Part shown: one piece after another, positions 27,967-36,183 of the stretch
How positions within the stretch are numbered: the first letter of the stretch is position 1
Layout: each line of letters opens with the position of its first letter
Assembly (NCBI RefSeq): GCF_010731855.1
Contig: NZ_AP022620.1
Span: forward strand, 992,001-1,056,000
DNA: 64,000 nt
From: Mycolicibacterium anyangense
Lineage (GTDB): Bacteria; Actinomycetota; Actinomycetes; Mycobacteriales; Mycobacteriaceae
Direction of reading: 5' to 3'
The notes under the pieces: generated by a model
Seen by the model: the letters and a program-made list of their open reading frames with translations, nothing else
The model's database searches: none
What the model was told of the DNA's origin: nothing
Position numbers and translations under genes: made by a program

Positions 27967-28760
27967 TTGGCGTTGGCCATCAATTCCTCGACCCGCTCGC
28001 GGCGGGCGCGGTTTTCGAAGATGCCGTCTTCCTTGAAGTACGTGCCGACGATCGCGCCGTCGGCCAGCGCGAGCTGATCGGCGACGTTCTCGGCCCGGAC
28101 GCCGGTGTTGACGAACACCGGCACCGATCCGGCCGAGCGCTTGACGATGGCGAGCGCCTCCAGATCCGTCGGTGCGCCCGCGGTGAGCCCGGAGACGCAG
28201 ATGGCGTCCGGCAGCGTGGCGAAAACCGTTGTGCGGGTTATTGATTCCAGATCGCGGTGGGCGAGGTAGGTAGCCGACTCGGGCACGATGTTGAAGAACA
28301 GCCGGACCCCTGCGCCGCCGACCCGCGCACGGTGCCGGGCGACCTCGCCGACGTTGGTGTCCCACAACCCGAAATCGCTGGCGTAGACGCCGGTGAAGAT
28401 CTCCCGGACGTACTGCGCGCCGGTGGCGACGGCGAGGTCGATCGAGGCGCGGCCGTCCCACAGGACGTTGACGCCGTAGGGGATGGAGATGTCGCCGAGC
28501 AGTTCGCCAATGATGCGGGCCATCGTGATCGCGGTGATGGGTTCGGTCTTGGTCAGGTAGGGCAGGCTGAACTCGTTGGAGATCATGATGCCGTCGACGC
28601 CGCCCTGCTGGAGTGCGTCGAGTTCCTCCTTGGCCCGGTCGACCACCGCGCTGATGCCGGCCCGGGTGTCGTAACCGGGGTCGCCGGGCAACGCGGACAG
28701 GTGAAGCATCGCGATGACGGGCTTCTTCACCGAGAAGACCTCGTGCACCCAATCAGCCAT
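27954..28760 (-). CDS. BtpA/SgcQ family protein (TIM-barrel-like)
   Basis: This 268-aa protein starts at ATG 28760 after GGGAG. The family signature is strong: KPVIAMLHLSALPGDPGYD at 13-31, GVDGIMISNEFSLPY, VNVLWDGRASIDLAVATGAQYVREI and a C-terminal VPVFVNTGVRAENVADQL followed by DGAIVGTYFKEDG. BtpA is linked to photosystem I assembly in cyanobacteria, and SgcQ lies in an E. coli sugar operon. In heterotrophs the family often sits beside sugar kinases and ABC importers, as here. The alternating strand pattern and phosphate-binding-like C-terminal glycine motifs suggest an enzyme on a phosphorylated sugar, but the reaction is not established. Divergent from the deoR operon. Confidence 0.85.
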   Translation of the reverse strand: MADWVHEVFSVKKPVIAMLHLSALPGDPGYDTRAGISAVVDRAKEELDALQQGGVDGIMISNEFSLPYLTKTEPITAITMARIIGELLGDISIPYGVNVLWDGRASIDLAVATGAQYVREIFTGVYASDFGLWDTNVGEVARHRARVGGAGVRLFFNIVPESATYLAHRDLESITRTTVFATLPDAICVSGLTAGAPTDLEALAIVKRSAGSVPVFVNTGVRAENVADQLALADGAIVGTYFKEDGIFENRARRERVEELMANAKAAR

Positions 28761-28815
28761 CTGACTCCCTTTCGTTCGGTGTGTCTGTTTCTAACGCACA
28801 GCACCGGCATCTGCA

Positions 28816-28832
28816 AGAAATTAACAATTTCT
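28816..28832. promoter_or_regulatory. AT-rich inverted repeat, operator candidate for the polyol locus
   Basis: AGAAATT-AAC-AATTTCT is a 7+7 bp perfect inverted repeat in the 165-bp region between the divergent BtpA-like and deoR genes. It is strikingly AT-rich for this genome. A DeoR-family regulator encoded next door is the natural candidate ligand. Confidence 0.55.
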
Positions 28833-28875
28833 GGGGAATCATGCCCGGGCTGTTGCGGACGAACCGTGAAGACCT

Positions 28876-28881
28876 TACATT
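28876..28881 (+). promoter_or_regulatory. -10 box TACATT upstream of the deoR operon
   Basis: TACATT lies 44 bp before the chosen deoR start. Two TCACAAA copies at about 28887 and 28905 flank the predicted transcription start and could form a second regulator site. Confidence 0.4.
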
Positions 28882-28925
28882 GAGGCTCACAAATCGTGAA
28901 TCAGTCACAAAGGAGCGGCGAACTG

Positions 28926-29735
28926 GTGTCAGCGAAGACGCGGCGTGCGCAGATCGAGCAGCGTGTTCTCGACGAGGGGGAGATCGAGTACGCGGCACTG
29001 GCGCAGGAGTACGGCGTCTCCGAGATGACCATCCGCCGCGACGTCGACGCGTTGGAGGCCTCCGGTCTGGTCCGGCGCGTCACCGGCGGTGCGATCGCGG
29101 CCTACCGCAAGGCCGAAGAGCCGTCCTTCGAAAGCCGCGCAATGCGATCGGCCACCGAGAAGATGCACATCGCCCAGGCGGCAGTCGATCTTCTCGAGCC
29201 CGGCGAGACCGTCATCCTGGACAGCGGAAGCACCGTGCTGGCCGTGGCGCGGGCCATCCGCGGGCGCGGGCTGGGTCTGACCATCGTCACCCCGAGCCTG
29301 CTGGCTGCGATCGAACTCGCCGATGAGCCCGACACCACGGTCATCGTGACCGGAGGCAACCTGCGCCCCGGCGAACTCAGCCTGATCGGCTTCGAGACCG
29401 AGTCCGTCTATCAGATCTACAACTGCGACACCTACATCATGGGCATCGCGGGCGTGGATCCGGTCCGCGGTCTGACCGACTATCACCGCGTCGAGGGCAG
29501 CGCCAAGCGCGCGGCAGCGGCCGCCGCCGACCGCATCATCGTGGTCGCCGACGAGTCCAAACTGGGCCGGGTGCAGTTGCTGACCGTGGCACCCCTGAGC
29601 GCGGCCGGCCATATCGTCACCGACAGCCCCCCCGACCATCCGACCCTGACTGCGGCCCGCGGTCTCGGTGTGGATGTGATCTGCGTTGACCGCAGCGAGT
29701 CGGGTGCCACTGCCGAGGCGGGCGAATCACGATGA
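28926..29735 (+). CDS. DeoR/GlpR family transcriptional regulator
   Basis: This is 269 aa from GTG 28926, which lies 10 nt after AGGAG (28911-28915); an in-frame GTG at 28896 would start before the Shine-Dalgarno. The N-terminal winged helix has the DeoR signature EIEYAALAQEYGVSEMTIRRDVDAL at about 19-43. The C-terminal sugar-phosphate-binding domain shows VILDSGSTVLAVARAI, VTGGNLRPGELSLIG and VVADESKLGRV. DeoR regulators usually repress sugar operons and are released by a phosphorylated intermediate. The stop overlaps the kinase start (ATGA), so it is part of the operon it presumably controls. Confidence 0.92.
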   Translation: MSAKTRRAQIEQRVLDEGEIEYAALAQEYGVSEMTIRRDVDALEASGLVRRVTGGAIAAYRKAEEPSFESRAMRSATEKMHIAQAAVDLLEPGETVILDSGSTVLAVARAIRGRGLGLTIVTPSLLAAIELADEPDTTVIVTGGNLRPGELSLIGFETESVYQIYNCDTYIMGIAGVDPVRGLTDYHRVEGSAKRAAAAAADRIIVVADESKLGRVQLLTVAPLSAAGHIVTDSPPDHPTLTAARGLGVDVICVDRSESGATAEAGESR

Positions 29736-31216
29736 GCGACTTCGCTATCGGCATCGACATCGGCACCACGGGTACCAAGACGGTGTTGTTCGACGCCGAC
29801 CGTGGCATCGTCGCGCAGACCAGCCGCCCCGCAACGTTGTTCAGCGACCGTCCCGGTTGGGCCGAAGCCGACCCGGCGCAGTGGGTGGACAACGTCGTCG
29901 GCTCGATCGCCGAAGTCATTGGCGACGCCGCAATCGCGCCCAGCGCCGTCAAGGCTGTCGCCACCACGGGCATGGTGCCCGCGGTCATCCCGGTCGACGC
30001 GCAGGGCCGGCCGCTGCGCAGGGCGATCCTGCAGAACGACGCCCGGGCCACCGCTGAGATCGCGGAACTGTCCGCCGCCCTGGCTGACACCGATCTGGTG
30101 GCGCTGACCGGCGCGGCGCTCACCCAGCAGTCGGTGGCGCCCACCGCCTTGTGGTTACGTCGCAATGAGCCGGAGATCTTTTCCCGCACAGCCTATTTGC
30201 TCGGCTCCTACGACCTGGTGCTGACCGCCCTCGGCGCCGCGCCGCACGTCGAGAAGAACTGGGCGCTGGAGTCCGGACTCTTCCGTATCGCCGGTGACCC
30301 GCTTGATGCCGTGCTGGACGCGGCGAGCCTGGATTCGGCGATGCTCGCCCCGGTGCTGAGCCCGGGACAGGTGGCGGGCCACCTGAGTGCCGAGATGGCG
30401 GAACGGACCGGACTGCCGCTGGCCACACCACTGGTCGTCGGCGGTGCCGACCATGTGCTGTCGGCCTTTGCCGCCGGTGTCGACGAACACGGCGACTGGT
30501 TGGTGAAGCTCGGCGGGGCCGGTGACATCCTGGTGGCCAGCGACGACCCGATCGTCGACCAGCGGCTCTACCTGGACGCCCACCCGGTGCCGGGGCGCTG
30601 GCTTCCCAACGGCTGCATGGCAACCAGCGGCAGCCTGATCCGCTGGTTCCAGAGCCTCGTCGGTGGTGAGGACCTGATCCGTCTGGACACCGAAGCGCAG
30701 CAGCGGCGACCGGCCGAACTGCTCTGCCTGCCCTACTTCCTCGGTGAGAAGAGCCCGTTGCACGATCCTGATCTGCGTGGCGTCTATGCGGGCCTGCATC
30801 TGGGCACCACCCGCGCCGACATGTACCGCGCCACTCTCGAGGCGATCGCCTTCGGATTCCGCCATCACGTCGAGGTGTTCGGCGAGTTGGGTATCGAGCT
30901 GCGTCGCGCGTCGATCACCAACGGGGGCAGCAAGTCCACGCTGTGGAAGCAGATTCACGCCGAGGTGCTCGGTGCGCCGATGTACCCGGTGATCGATCAT
31001 CCCGGCGCTTCCCTGGGGGCGGCGCTGATCGCCGCGGTCGGGGTGGGGGCGCTGGCCGGCTGGGATCAGTGCCGGCAGTTCATTCGCCTCGGGGAGCCGG
31101 TGCTGCCCGACCCGGTCAACGTCGTGACCTACGACGCGGCCTACCAGGAGTGGCGCAGCCTGGGCCGCGCCACCACCGACATCTCCCACACGCTAGCCGA
31201 AAGGACTCGTCAATGA
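29732..31216 (+). CDS. FGGY-family carbohydrate kinase
   Basis: This 494-aa protein starts at ATG 29732. The actin-like ATPase fold begins IGIDIGTTGTKTVLFD (6-21). The catalytic Asp is D240 in VVGGADHVLSAFAAG, followed by the phosphate-binding LGGAGDILVAS and the adenosine motif ITNGGSKSTLWKQIHAEVLG. The sequence is nearer xylulokinase/erythrulose-type FGGY members than glycerol kinase, but substrate cannot be fixed by reading. In context it should phosphorylate the keto-sugar made by the SDR downstream. Coupled to deoR and to the SDR by ATGA overlaps. Confidence 0.92.
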   Translation: MSDFAIGIDIGTTGTKTVLFDADRGIVAQTSRPATLFSDRPGWAEADPAQWVDNVVGSIAEVIGDAAIAPSAVKAVATTGMVPAVIPVDAQGRPLRRAILQNDARATAEIAELSAALADTDLVALTGAALTQQSVAPTALWLRRNEPEIFSRTAYLLGSYDLVLTALGAAPHVEKNWALESGLFRIAGDPLDAVLDAASLDSAMLAPVLSPGQVAGHLSAEMAERTGLPLATPLVVGGADHVLSAFAAGVDEHGDWLVKLGGAGDILVASDDPIVDQRLYLDAHPVPGRWLPNGCMATSGSLIRWFQSLVGGEDLIRLDTEAQQRRPAELLCLPYFLGEKSPLHDPDLRGVYAGLHLGTTRADMYRATLEAIAFGFRHHVEVFGELGIELRRASITNGGSKSTLWKQIHAEVLGAPMYPVIDHPGASLGAALIAAVGVGALAGWDQCRQFIRLGEPVLPDPVNVVTYDAAYQEWRSLGRATTDISHTLAERTRQ

Positions 31217-31986
31217 GCAAGACCGTGGTCGTCACCGGAGCCGGATCCGGCATCGGCAAGGCGATCGCTACCGTTGCGGCCCAACGGGGTTGGCGCGTCA
31301 TCGTCACCGATATCGACGTCGATGCCGCTGCTGCCGTTGCCGCTGCGCTGGAGGATCCCGCCGGGCTGGGGCACGAGTCGACCCGGTTGGATGTGACCGA
31401 CGCCGACCAGGTCGCCACGGTCGCCGACGACATCGCCGACCGGTTGGGGCTCGATGCCTGGATGAGCAACGCCGGCATCTCGTTCATGGTGCCGTTCCTC
31501 GACGTGTCACTGGAGAACTATCAGCTGACGTTGGACATCAACCTCAAGGGCGTCTTCATCTGCGGCCAGGCGGCAGCACGGGCGATGGTCCGGACGGGGC
31601 GCCGCGGCACCATCGTCAACACCGCGTCGATGGCCGGAAAGCAGGGCCGGGTGCCGTACCTGAGCGACTATGTCGCGTCGAAATTCGGGGTCGTCGGCCT
31701 GACCCAGGCCATGGCCTACGAGCTCGCCGACCACGGCATCACGGTGAACTGCGTGTGCCCCGGATTCGTCGAGACCCCCATGCAATCGCGTGAACTGCAG
31801 TGGGAGGCCTCCCTTCGCGGGACCACCCCGGAGAAGGTCCGGCAGATGTGGATCGATGACACCCCGCTGGGCCGCCTGCAGCGGCCCGAGGACGTCGCCT
31901 ATGCCGTCGCCTTCCTACTGTCCGAGGACGCCCGGTTCATCACCGGCGAAGCGCTGGCCGTCAACGGCGGCGCCTACATGGATTAG
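31213..31986 (+). CDS. SDR-family sugar-alcohol dehydrogenase (putative)
   Basis: This 257-aa protein starts at ATG 31213 (4-bp overlap with the kinase). TGAGSGIG is at 8-15 with Asp33 after beta-2 (VTDIDV), indicating NAD. SNAG is at 85-88, with S139, Y153 and K157 catalytic. The C-terminal substrate loop ETPMQSRELQWEASLRGTTPEKVRQMW is long, as in polyol dehydrogenases of the sorbitol/glucitol type. Between a sugar kinase and an ABC sugar importer, the likely job is oxidation of an imported alditol. Substrate inferred from context only. Confidence 0.88.
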   Translation: MSKTVVVTGAGSGIGKAIATVAAQRGWRVIVTDIDVDAAAAVAAALEDPAGLGHESTRLDVTDADQVATVADDIADRLGLDAWMSNAGISFMVPFLDVSLENYQLTLDINLKGVFICGQAAARAMVRTGRRGTIVNTASMAGKQGRVPYLSDYVASKFGVVGLTQAMAYELADHGITVNCVCPGFVETPMQSRELQWEASLRGTTPEKVRQMWIDDTPLGRLQRPEDVAYAVAFLLSEDARFITGEALAVNGGAYMD

Positions 31987-32004
31987 CCCCACCCACCTCT
32001 CATC

Positions 32005-32026
32005 CAACCCACGAGCAACCCACGAG
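32005..32026 (+). repeat. 11-bp tandem duplication before the binding-protein gene
   Basis: CAACCCACGAG occurs twice head to tail (32005-32015, 32016-32026), directly before AGAGGAAG and the start codon. It may be a recent slippage event in the leader. Confidence 0.8.
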
Positions 32027-32038
32027 AAAGAGGAAGCC

Positions 32039-33355
32039 ATGAAGTTCACAACACCAGGATTGCGGCGTGCCGCATCCTGTCTGGGCGCCATCGGCGCGTC
32101 GGTGCTCCTCCTGTCGGGGTGCGCAGGCAGCGGCGGGCCGCAGACCCCGACGGCGACCGGTACCGGACAGGTGGCCGCCGACACCTCGGGAACCGTCAAC
32201 ATCCTGATGGAGAACGTTCCCGACACCGACATCGTGAAATCGTTGATCCCCGAGTTCAACAAGAAGTACCCGAACATCAAGGTCACCATCGAACCGCAGA
32301 CCTATGACCAGATCCGCGACAAGCTGGTCGCCTCATTCCAGGCGCCCAAGGCCACCTACGACCTCGTGGTCGTCGACAACGTGTGGATGAAGGACTTCGT
32401 CGCTGCGAACTGGTTGCAGCCGTTGGACTCCCGCATCGATTCGACCCCGGACTACGACTATGCCGACTTCTTCAAGCCGCTGACCGACATCGACACCGTC
32501 GACGGCAAGCGGTACGCGGTGCCGTTCTACAACTACGCGCTCGGCTACATCTACAACGTGCCGGACTACCAGAAGGCGGGCCTGACCGAGCCGAAGACGC
32601 TCGATGACCTGGTGGCCAACTCCAAGAAGCTGGTCTCCGGCGAGCGCGCCGGTATCGCCATGCAACCGCAGCGGGGCTACAAGGTGTTCGAGGAATGGGC
32701 GAACTTCCTGTTCGCCGCTGGTGGTTCGATCTACGACGACTCGGGCAAGTACACCCTGGACACCCCCGAGGCGAAGAAGGCGCTGTCGGCCTACGTCGAC
32801 CTGTACAACACCGCCGCCCCGAAGAACAGCCTGAACTGGGGCTTCGACGAGGCCGGCCGATCGGTGTCCAGTGGACAGTCGGCGTCGCTGGTGAGCTACA
32901 ACTGGAACCTGCCGTCGCTGAACGCACCTGACGGGACGGCCGCCAAGTCCGGCGTCGGGCCGTTCAAGCTCACCGCGATGCCCGGCGGCGTCGACGTCCT
33001 GGGCTCGTGGAGCTGGGCGGTCCCGCAGAACTCCGGGAACGCCGACGCCGCATGGGCATTCGCGTCCTGGCTGACCTCCAAGCCGATTGACCTCGAGCGG
33101 GTCATCAAGGGCGGTGCGGTCATTCGCGACAGCAGCACCCAGGATCCCAAGGTGCTCGCCGACGGGTTCGGTGCCGACTACTACGCCGTGGTCAAAGACA
33201 TCCTGTCCAAGGCCAAGCCGCTCAGTAACCAGACCAACGCCGAGGAGATGATCCAGGCGGTGGGAACCGAGCTCAACGAGGCCGTCGCCGGCACCAAGAG
33301 CGTCGACGACGCACTGCGCGACGCGCAGGCCGCCGCGGAGAAGACCCGGGGCTGA
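32039..33355 (+). CDS. ABC sugar transporter substrate-binding lipoprotein
   Basis: This 438-aa protein starts at ATG 32039 after AGAGGAAG. A lipoprotein signal peptide ends at lipobox LLSG-C28, so the protein is anchored outside the membrane. The mature part is a family-1 (MalE/UgpB-like) binding protein: NKKYPNIKVTIEPQTYDQIRDKL-type opening, DLVVVDNVWMKDFVAANWLQPLD, YAVPFYNYALGYIYN and GSWSWAVPQNSGNADAAWAFASWL. It captures a sugar or polyol for the two permeases that follow. The preceding gap holds an 11-bp tandem repeat. Confidence 0.93.
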   Translation: MKFTTPGLRRAASCLGAIGASVLLLSGCAGSGGPQTPTATGTGQVAADTSGTVNILMENVPDTDIVKSLIPEFNKKYPNIKVTIEPQTYDQIRDKLVASFQAPKATYDLVVVDNVWMKDFVAANWLQPLDSRIDSTPDYDYADFFKPLTDIDTVDGKRYAVPFYNYALGYIYNVPDYQKAGLTEPKTLDDLVANSKKLVSGERAGIAMQPQRGYKVFEEWANFLFAAGGSIYDDSGKYTLDTPEAKKALSAYVDLYNTAAPKNSLNWGFDEAGRSVSSGQSASLVSYNWNLPSLNAPDGTAAKSGVGPFKLTAMPGGVDVLGSWSWAVPQNSGNADAAWAFASWLTSKPIDLERVIKGGAVIRDSSTQDPKVLADGFGADYYAVVKDILSKAKPLSNQTNAEEMIQAVGTELNEAVAGTKSVDDALRDAQAAAEKTRG

Positions 33356-33409
33356 CCGAGGAGTGAATCCGGCGACCGCGACGACGACCACGACGAGAGG
33401 GGACACGAC

Positions 33410-34264
33410 ATGACCAGGTTCAAGTACGGGATGTTGAGTCCACTGTTGGCGCTTTTCGTCGCGGTCGTCGGATTTCCCCTCATCTATGCGCTCTACCTCA
33501 GCGCCACCGACTACAAGCTCACCGACCGGCGGGCGCCCCGATTCGTCGGTGTCACGAACTACGTCAACACCCTGACCAACGCCGACTTCTGGCGGGCCTT
33601 CGGCACCACCGCGACCTACGTGCTGGTGGCGGTGTCGCTGGAGCTGGTGATCGGCCTGGTGCTCGCGATGGCCCTGCAACGCCAAAAGTGGGCCCGCGAC
33701 GTCACCCGCGCCATGTTGCTGGCCCCCATGTTCATCACCCCGGTCGCCGTCGGTCTGACGTTCCGCTTCCTGCTCAACGACCAGCTCGGTGCAATCCCGT
33801 TCCTGCTCAAGAAGTTCGGCATCGATATCGACTTCCTGGGCTCCGGTCACGCCCTCTACACCCTGGCCCTCATCGACGTGTGGCAGTGGACACCGTTCAT
33901 GGTGTTGCTGCTGCTGGCCGGTCTGGAGTCCATCCCCAAGCAGCCGCTGGAGGCGGCCCGGGTGGACGGCGCGCCACCGTGGTACGTCTTCCGGCGGGTC
34001 ATCCTGCCACTGCTGCGGCCGGTGCTCGCGGTGGCCGTGCTGTTGCGGGCGCTGGACGCCATGAAGGTGTTCGAGTACGTCTACGCGACGACCAAGGGCG
34101 GTCCCGGCACCGAAACCCAGACCCTGCAGTACTACACGTATCAGACCGGCGTCCAGTTCTTCCGGCTCGGCAGCGCAGCCTCGATGGCGTTCGTGGTGCT
34201 GGCCGTGGTCCTGACCGCCGTGGTGATCACCTTCCGGATGCTGGAGAGGAACCGCGAGGCATGA
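33410..34264 (+). CDS. ABC sugar transporter permease (MalF-like)
   Basis: This 284-aa protein starts at ATG 33410 with GAGAGGGG upstream. It has six membrane segments and the BPD_transp_1 EAA loop at 181-200 (EAARVDGAPPWYVFRRVILP), which contacts the ATPase. The first helix is MLSPLLALFVAVVGFPLIYAL. It pairs with the next permease to form the translocation channel in the cytoplasmic membrane. Its stop overlaps the following ATG in an ATGA junction. A 54-bp gap separates it from the binding-protein gene. Confidence 0.93.
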   Translation: MTRFKYGMLSPLLALFVAVVGFPLIYALYLSATDYKLTDRRAPRFVGVTNYVNTLTNADFWRAFGTTATYVLVAVSLELVIGLVLAMALQRQKWARDVTRAMLLAPMFITPVAVGLTFRFLLNDQLGAIPFLLKKFGIDIDFLGSGHALYTLALIDVWQWTPFMVLLLLAGLESIPKQPLEAARVDGAPPWYVFRRVILPLLRPVLAVAVLLRALDAMKVFEYVYATTKGGPGTETQTLQYYTYQTGVQFFRLGSAASMAFVVLAVVLTAVVITFRMLERNREA

Positions 34265-35076
34265 GCGGCGTGAAGGGGTACACCCTGGCCCGGATCGTCG
34301 TGCTGTGGGTCGGTGTCGTGGTGGTCGTGATGCCGATCGCCTGGATCATCCTGGCCAGCTTCAAAACCCCTGTGCAGCTGAATGATCCAGGACTGCTGTT
34401 CTTCACCCCGAACCTGGACAGCTGGCGGTCGGTGTTGTCGTCGGGCATCCTCGACGCGGCGGCACGCAGCTTCGTGGTCGCCTTCATCAGCGTGGCGATC
34501 AGCCTGGTGGTGGGCTGCATGGGTGCCTACGCGATCACCCGGTACCGCGCCGGCGGGACCGCCACCCGGTTCGGACTGCTTGCCGCACAGATGATCCCGC
34601 CTGCGGTGCTGGTGTTCCCGTTCCTGACCATGGCGTATGCGCTACGCCTGCAGGACAGCCTGGTGCCGGTGGTGTTCGCGCATCTGAGCTTTGTCGCCCC
34701 CGTGGTCACCTGGTTCCTGATCGGCTTCTTCGAAGCGGTGCCCAAGTCCATCGAGGAGCAGGCCCGGGTCGATGGGTTGGGCCGGTTCGGCGCCTTCCTG
34801 TTGGTGGTGTTGCCACAGGTGCTGCCCGGTATCGGGGCTTCGGCGATCTTCGGGTTCACGCTGTCCTGGAACGACATGTTCTACGGGCTGATCCTGGCAC
34901 CGGGCAACGCGAAGATCCTGCCGGTGGCCATCGCGGGGTTCAACACGTTCCGCGGTGTACAGATCGGCTCGATGTGCGCCGCCATCCTCATCGCGGTGGT
35001 CCCCGTCGTCATCGCCAGTTTCTTCGTTCAGCGCCGCCTGGTCCAGGGCATCAGCGGCGGCGCGGTCAAGTCCTAG
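34261..35076 (+). CDS. ABC sugar transporter permease (MalG-like)
   Basis: This 271-aa protein starts at ATG 34261, coupled to the upstream permease. It has six membrane segments, the typical MalG opening ending WIILASFKTP, and the EAA motif at 165-174 (EEQARVDGLG) followed by FGAFLLVVLPQVLPG. The conserved SWNDMFYGLILAP lies near the end. It forms the second half of the importer channel. Confidence 0.93.
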   Translation: MSGVKGYTLARIVVLWVGVVVVVMPIAWIILASFKTPVQLNDPGLLFFTPNLDSWRSVLSSGILDAAARSFVVAFISVAISLVVGCMGAYAITRYRAGGTATRFGLLAAQMIPPAVLVFPFLTMAYALRLQDSLVPVVFAHLSFVAPVVTWFLIGFFEAVPKSIEEQARVDGLGRFGAFLLVVLPQVLPGIGASAIFGFTLSWNDMFYGLILAPGNAKILPVAIAGFNTFRGVQIGSMCAAILIAVVPVVIASFFVQRRLVQGISGGAVKS

Positions 35077-35103
35077 AGCACGTCAGGAGCACAAGCACAG
35101 ACC

Positions 35104-36183
35104 ATGGCTACCGTCACCTTCAGTGCAGTGAACAAGTCCTACGGCGAGGTCGGCATCGTCCACGACCTCGATCTGGAGATCCCGGACGGATCCTTCACCG
35201 TCCTGGTCGGCCCGTCCGGCTGCGGCAAGTCCACGTCGCTGCGGATGCTGGCCGGTCTGGAGCCCGTCACCTCGGGCGCCATCCGGATCGGCGACACCGA
35301 CGTCACGGCGCTGGAACCCAAGGATCGCGATATCGCGATGGTGTTCCAGAACTATGCGCTCTACCCGCATCTGACCGTCGAGCAGAACATCGCATTCCCG
35401 TTGCGTGCGAAGAAAATTGCCAAGAAAGAAGCCAGGGAGCGTGCGGCGGCCGTGGCGGCCACCCTCGGCCTGACCGCGGCGCTGACCCGGAAACCCAAGG
35501 ATCTCAGCGGCGGTCAGCAACAACGCGTCGCAATCGGCCGGGCGATCATCCGCGAACCCGCGGTGTTCCTCTTCGACGAGCCGCTGAGCAATCTCGACGC
35601 CAAGCTGCGGGTCGAGACCCGCACCGAACTGCTGCGCATCCAGCGCCGGCTGGGCATCACCTCGCTGTACGTCACCCACGACCAGGAGGAGGCGATGACG
35701 CTCTCGGACCGGATGGTGGTGATGAGCGAGGGACGGATCGCCCAGCAGGGGGCGCCGCTGGAGGTCTACACCAAACCGGCCAGCACCTTCGTCGCCGGAT
35801 TCGTCGGCAGCCCCAGGATGAACCTCGTCCCCGGTGTCATCGAGGATGCCGCGCTGCGCTCGGCCGACGGCCTGGTGCTCCCGGTGGGGGATGCGGTGAC
35901 CCGCCGGTCCGAGCCGGTGACGGTCGGCTTCCGTCCCGAGGACCTCGTCGTGACCCCCGCGGGCGGCACCGGCTCGCCGGCACCGACCGGGCGGATCGCC
36001 CTGATCGAGCACCTGGGTCCGCGGGCCATCGTCGCGGTGGAGGTACCCGGTGTCACCCTGGTCAGCGTCCTGGACATCGCCAGCCTGGGCTCGCTGACCG
36101 AAGGTGCGCCGGTGTCGATGTCGGTGCGCACCGGCGGCCTGCATGTCTTCGACCTCGCCCGCGGCATGCGGATCGCGTCATGA
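35104..36183 (+). CDS. ABC sugar transporter ATP-binding protein (UgpC/MsmK-like)
   Basis: This 359-aa protein starts at ATG 35104. Walker A GPSGCGKST is at 36-44, the signature LSGGQ at 134-138, Walker B VFLFDE at 154-159, and the H-loop is in YVTHDQEEA. The C-terminal 120 residues form the OB/TOBE regulatory domain (GSPRMNLVPGVI, VGFRPEDLVV). Having the ATPase inside the operon makes the importer self-contained; many mycobacterial CUT1 systems share a distant ATPase. The IMPase gene begins inside its stop (ATGA). Confidence 0.94.
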   Translation: MATVTFSAVNKSYGEVGIVHDLDLEIPDGSFTVLVGPSGCGKSTSLRMLAGLEPVTSGAIRIGDTDVTALEPKDRDIAMVFQNYALYPHLTVEQNIAFPLRAKKIAKKEARERAAAVAATLGLTAALTRKPKDLSGGQQQRVAIGRAIIREPAVFLFDEPLSNLDAKLRVETRTELLRIQRRLGITSLYVTHDQEEAMTLSDRMVVMSEGRIAQQGAPLEVYTKPASTFVAGFVGSPRMNLVPGVIEDAALRSADGLVLPVGDAVTRRSEPVTVGFRPEDLVVTPAGGTGSPAPTGRIALIEHLGPRAIVAVEVPGVTLVSVLDIASLGSLTEGAPVSMSVRTGGLHVFDLARGMRIAS

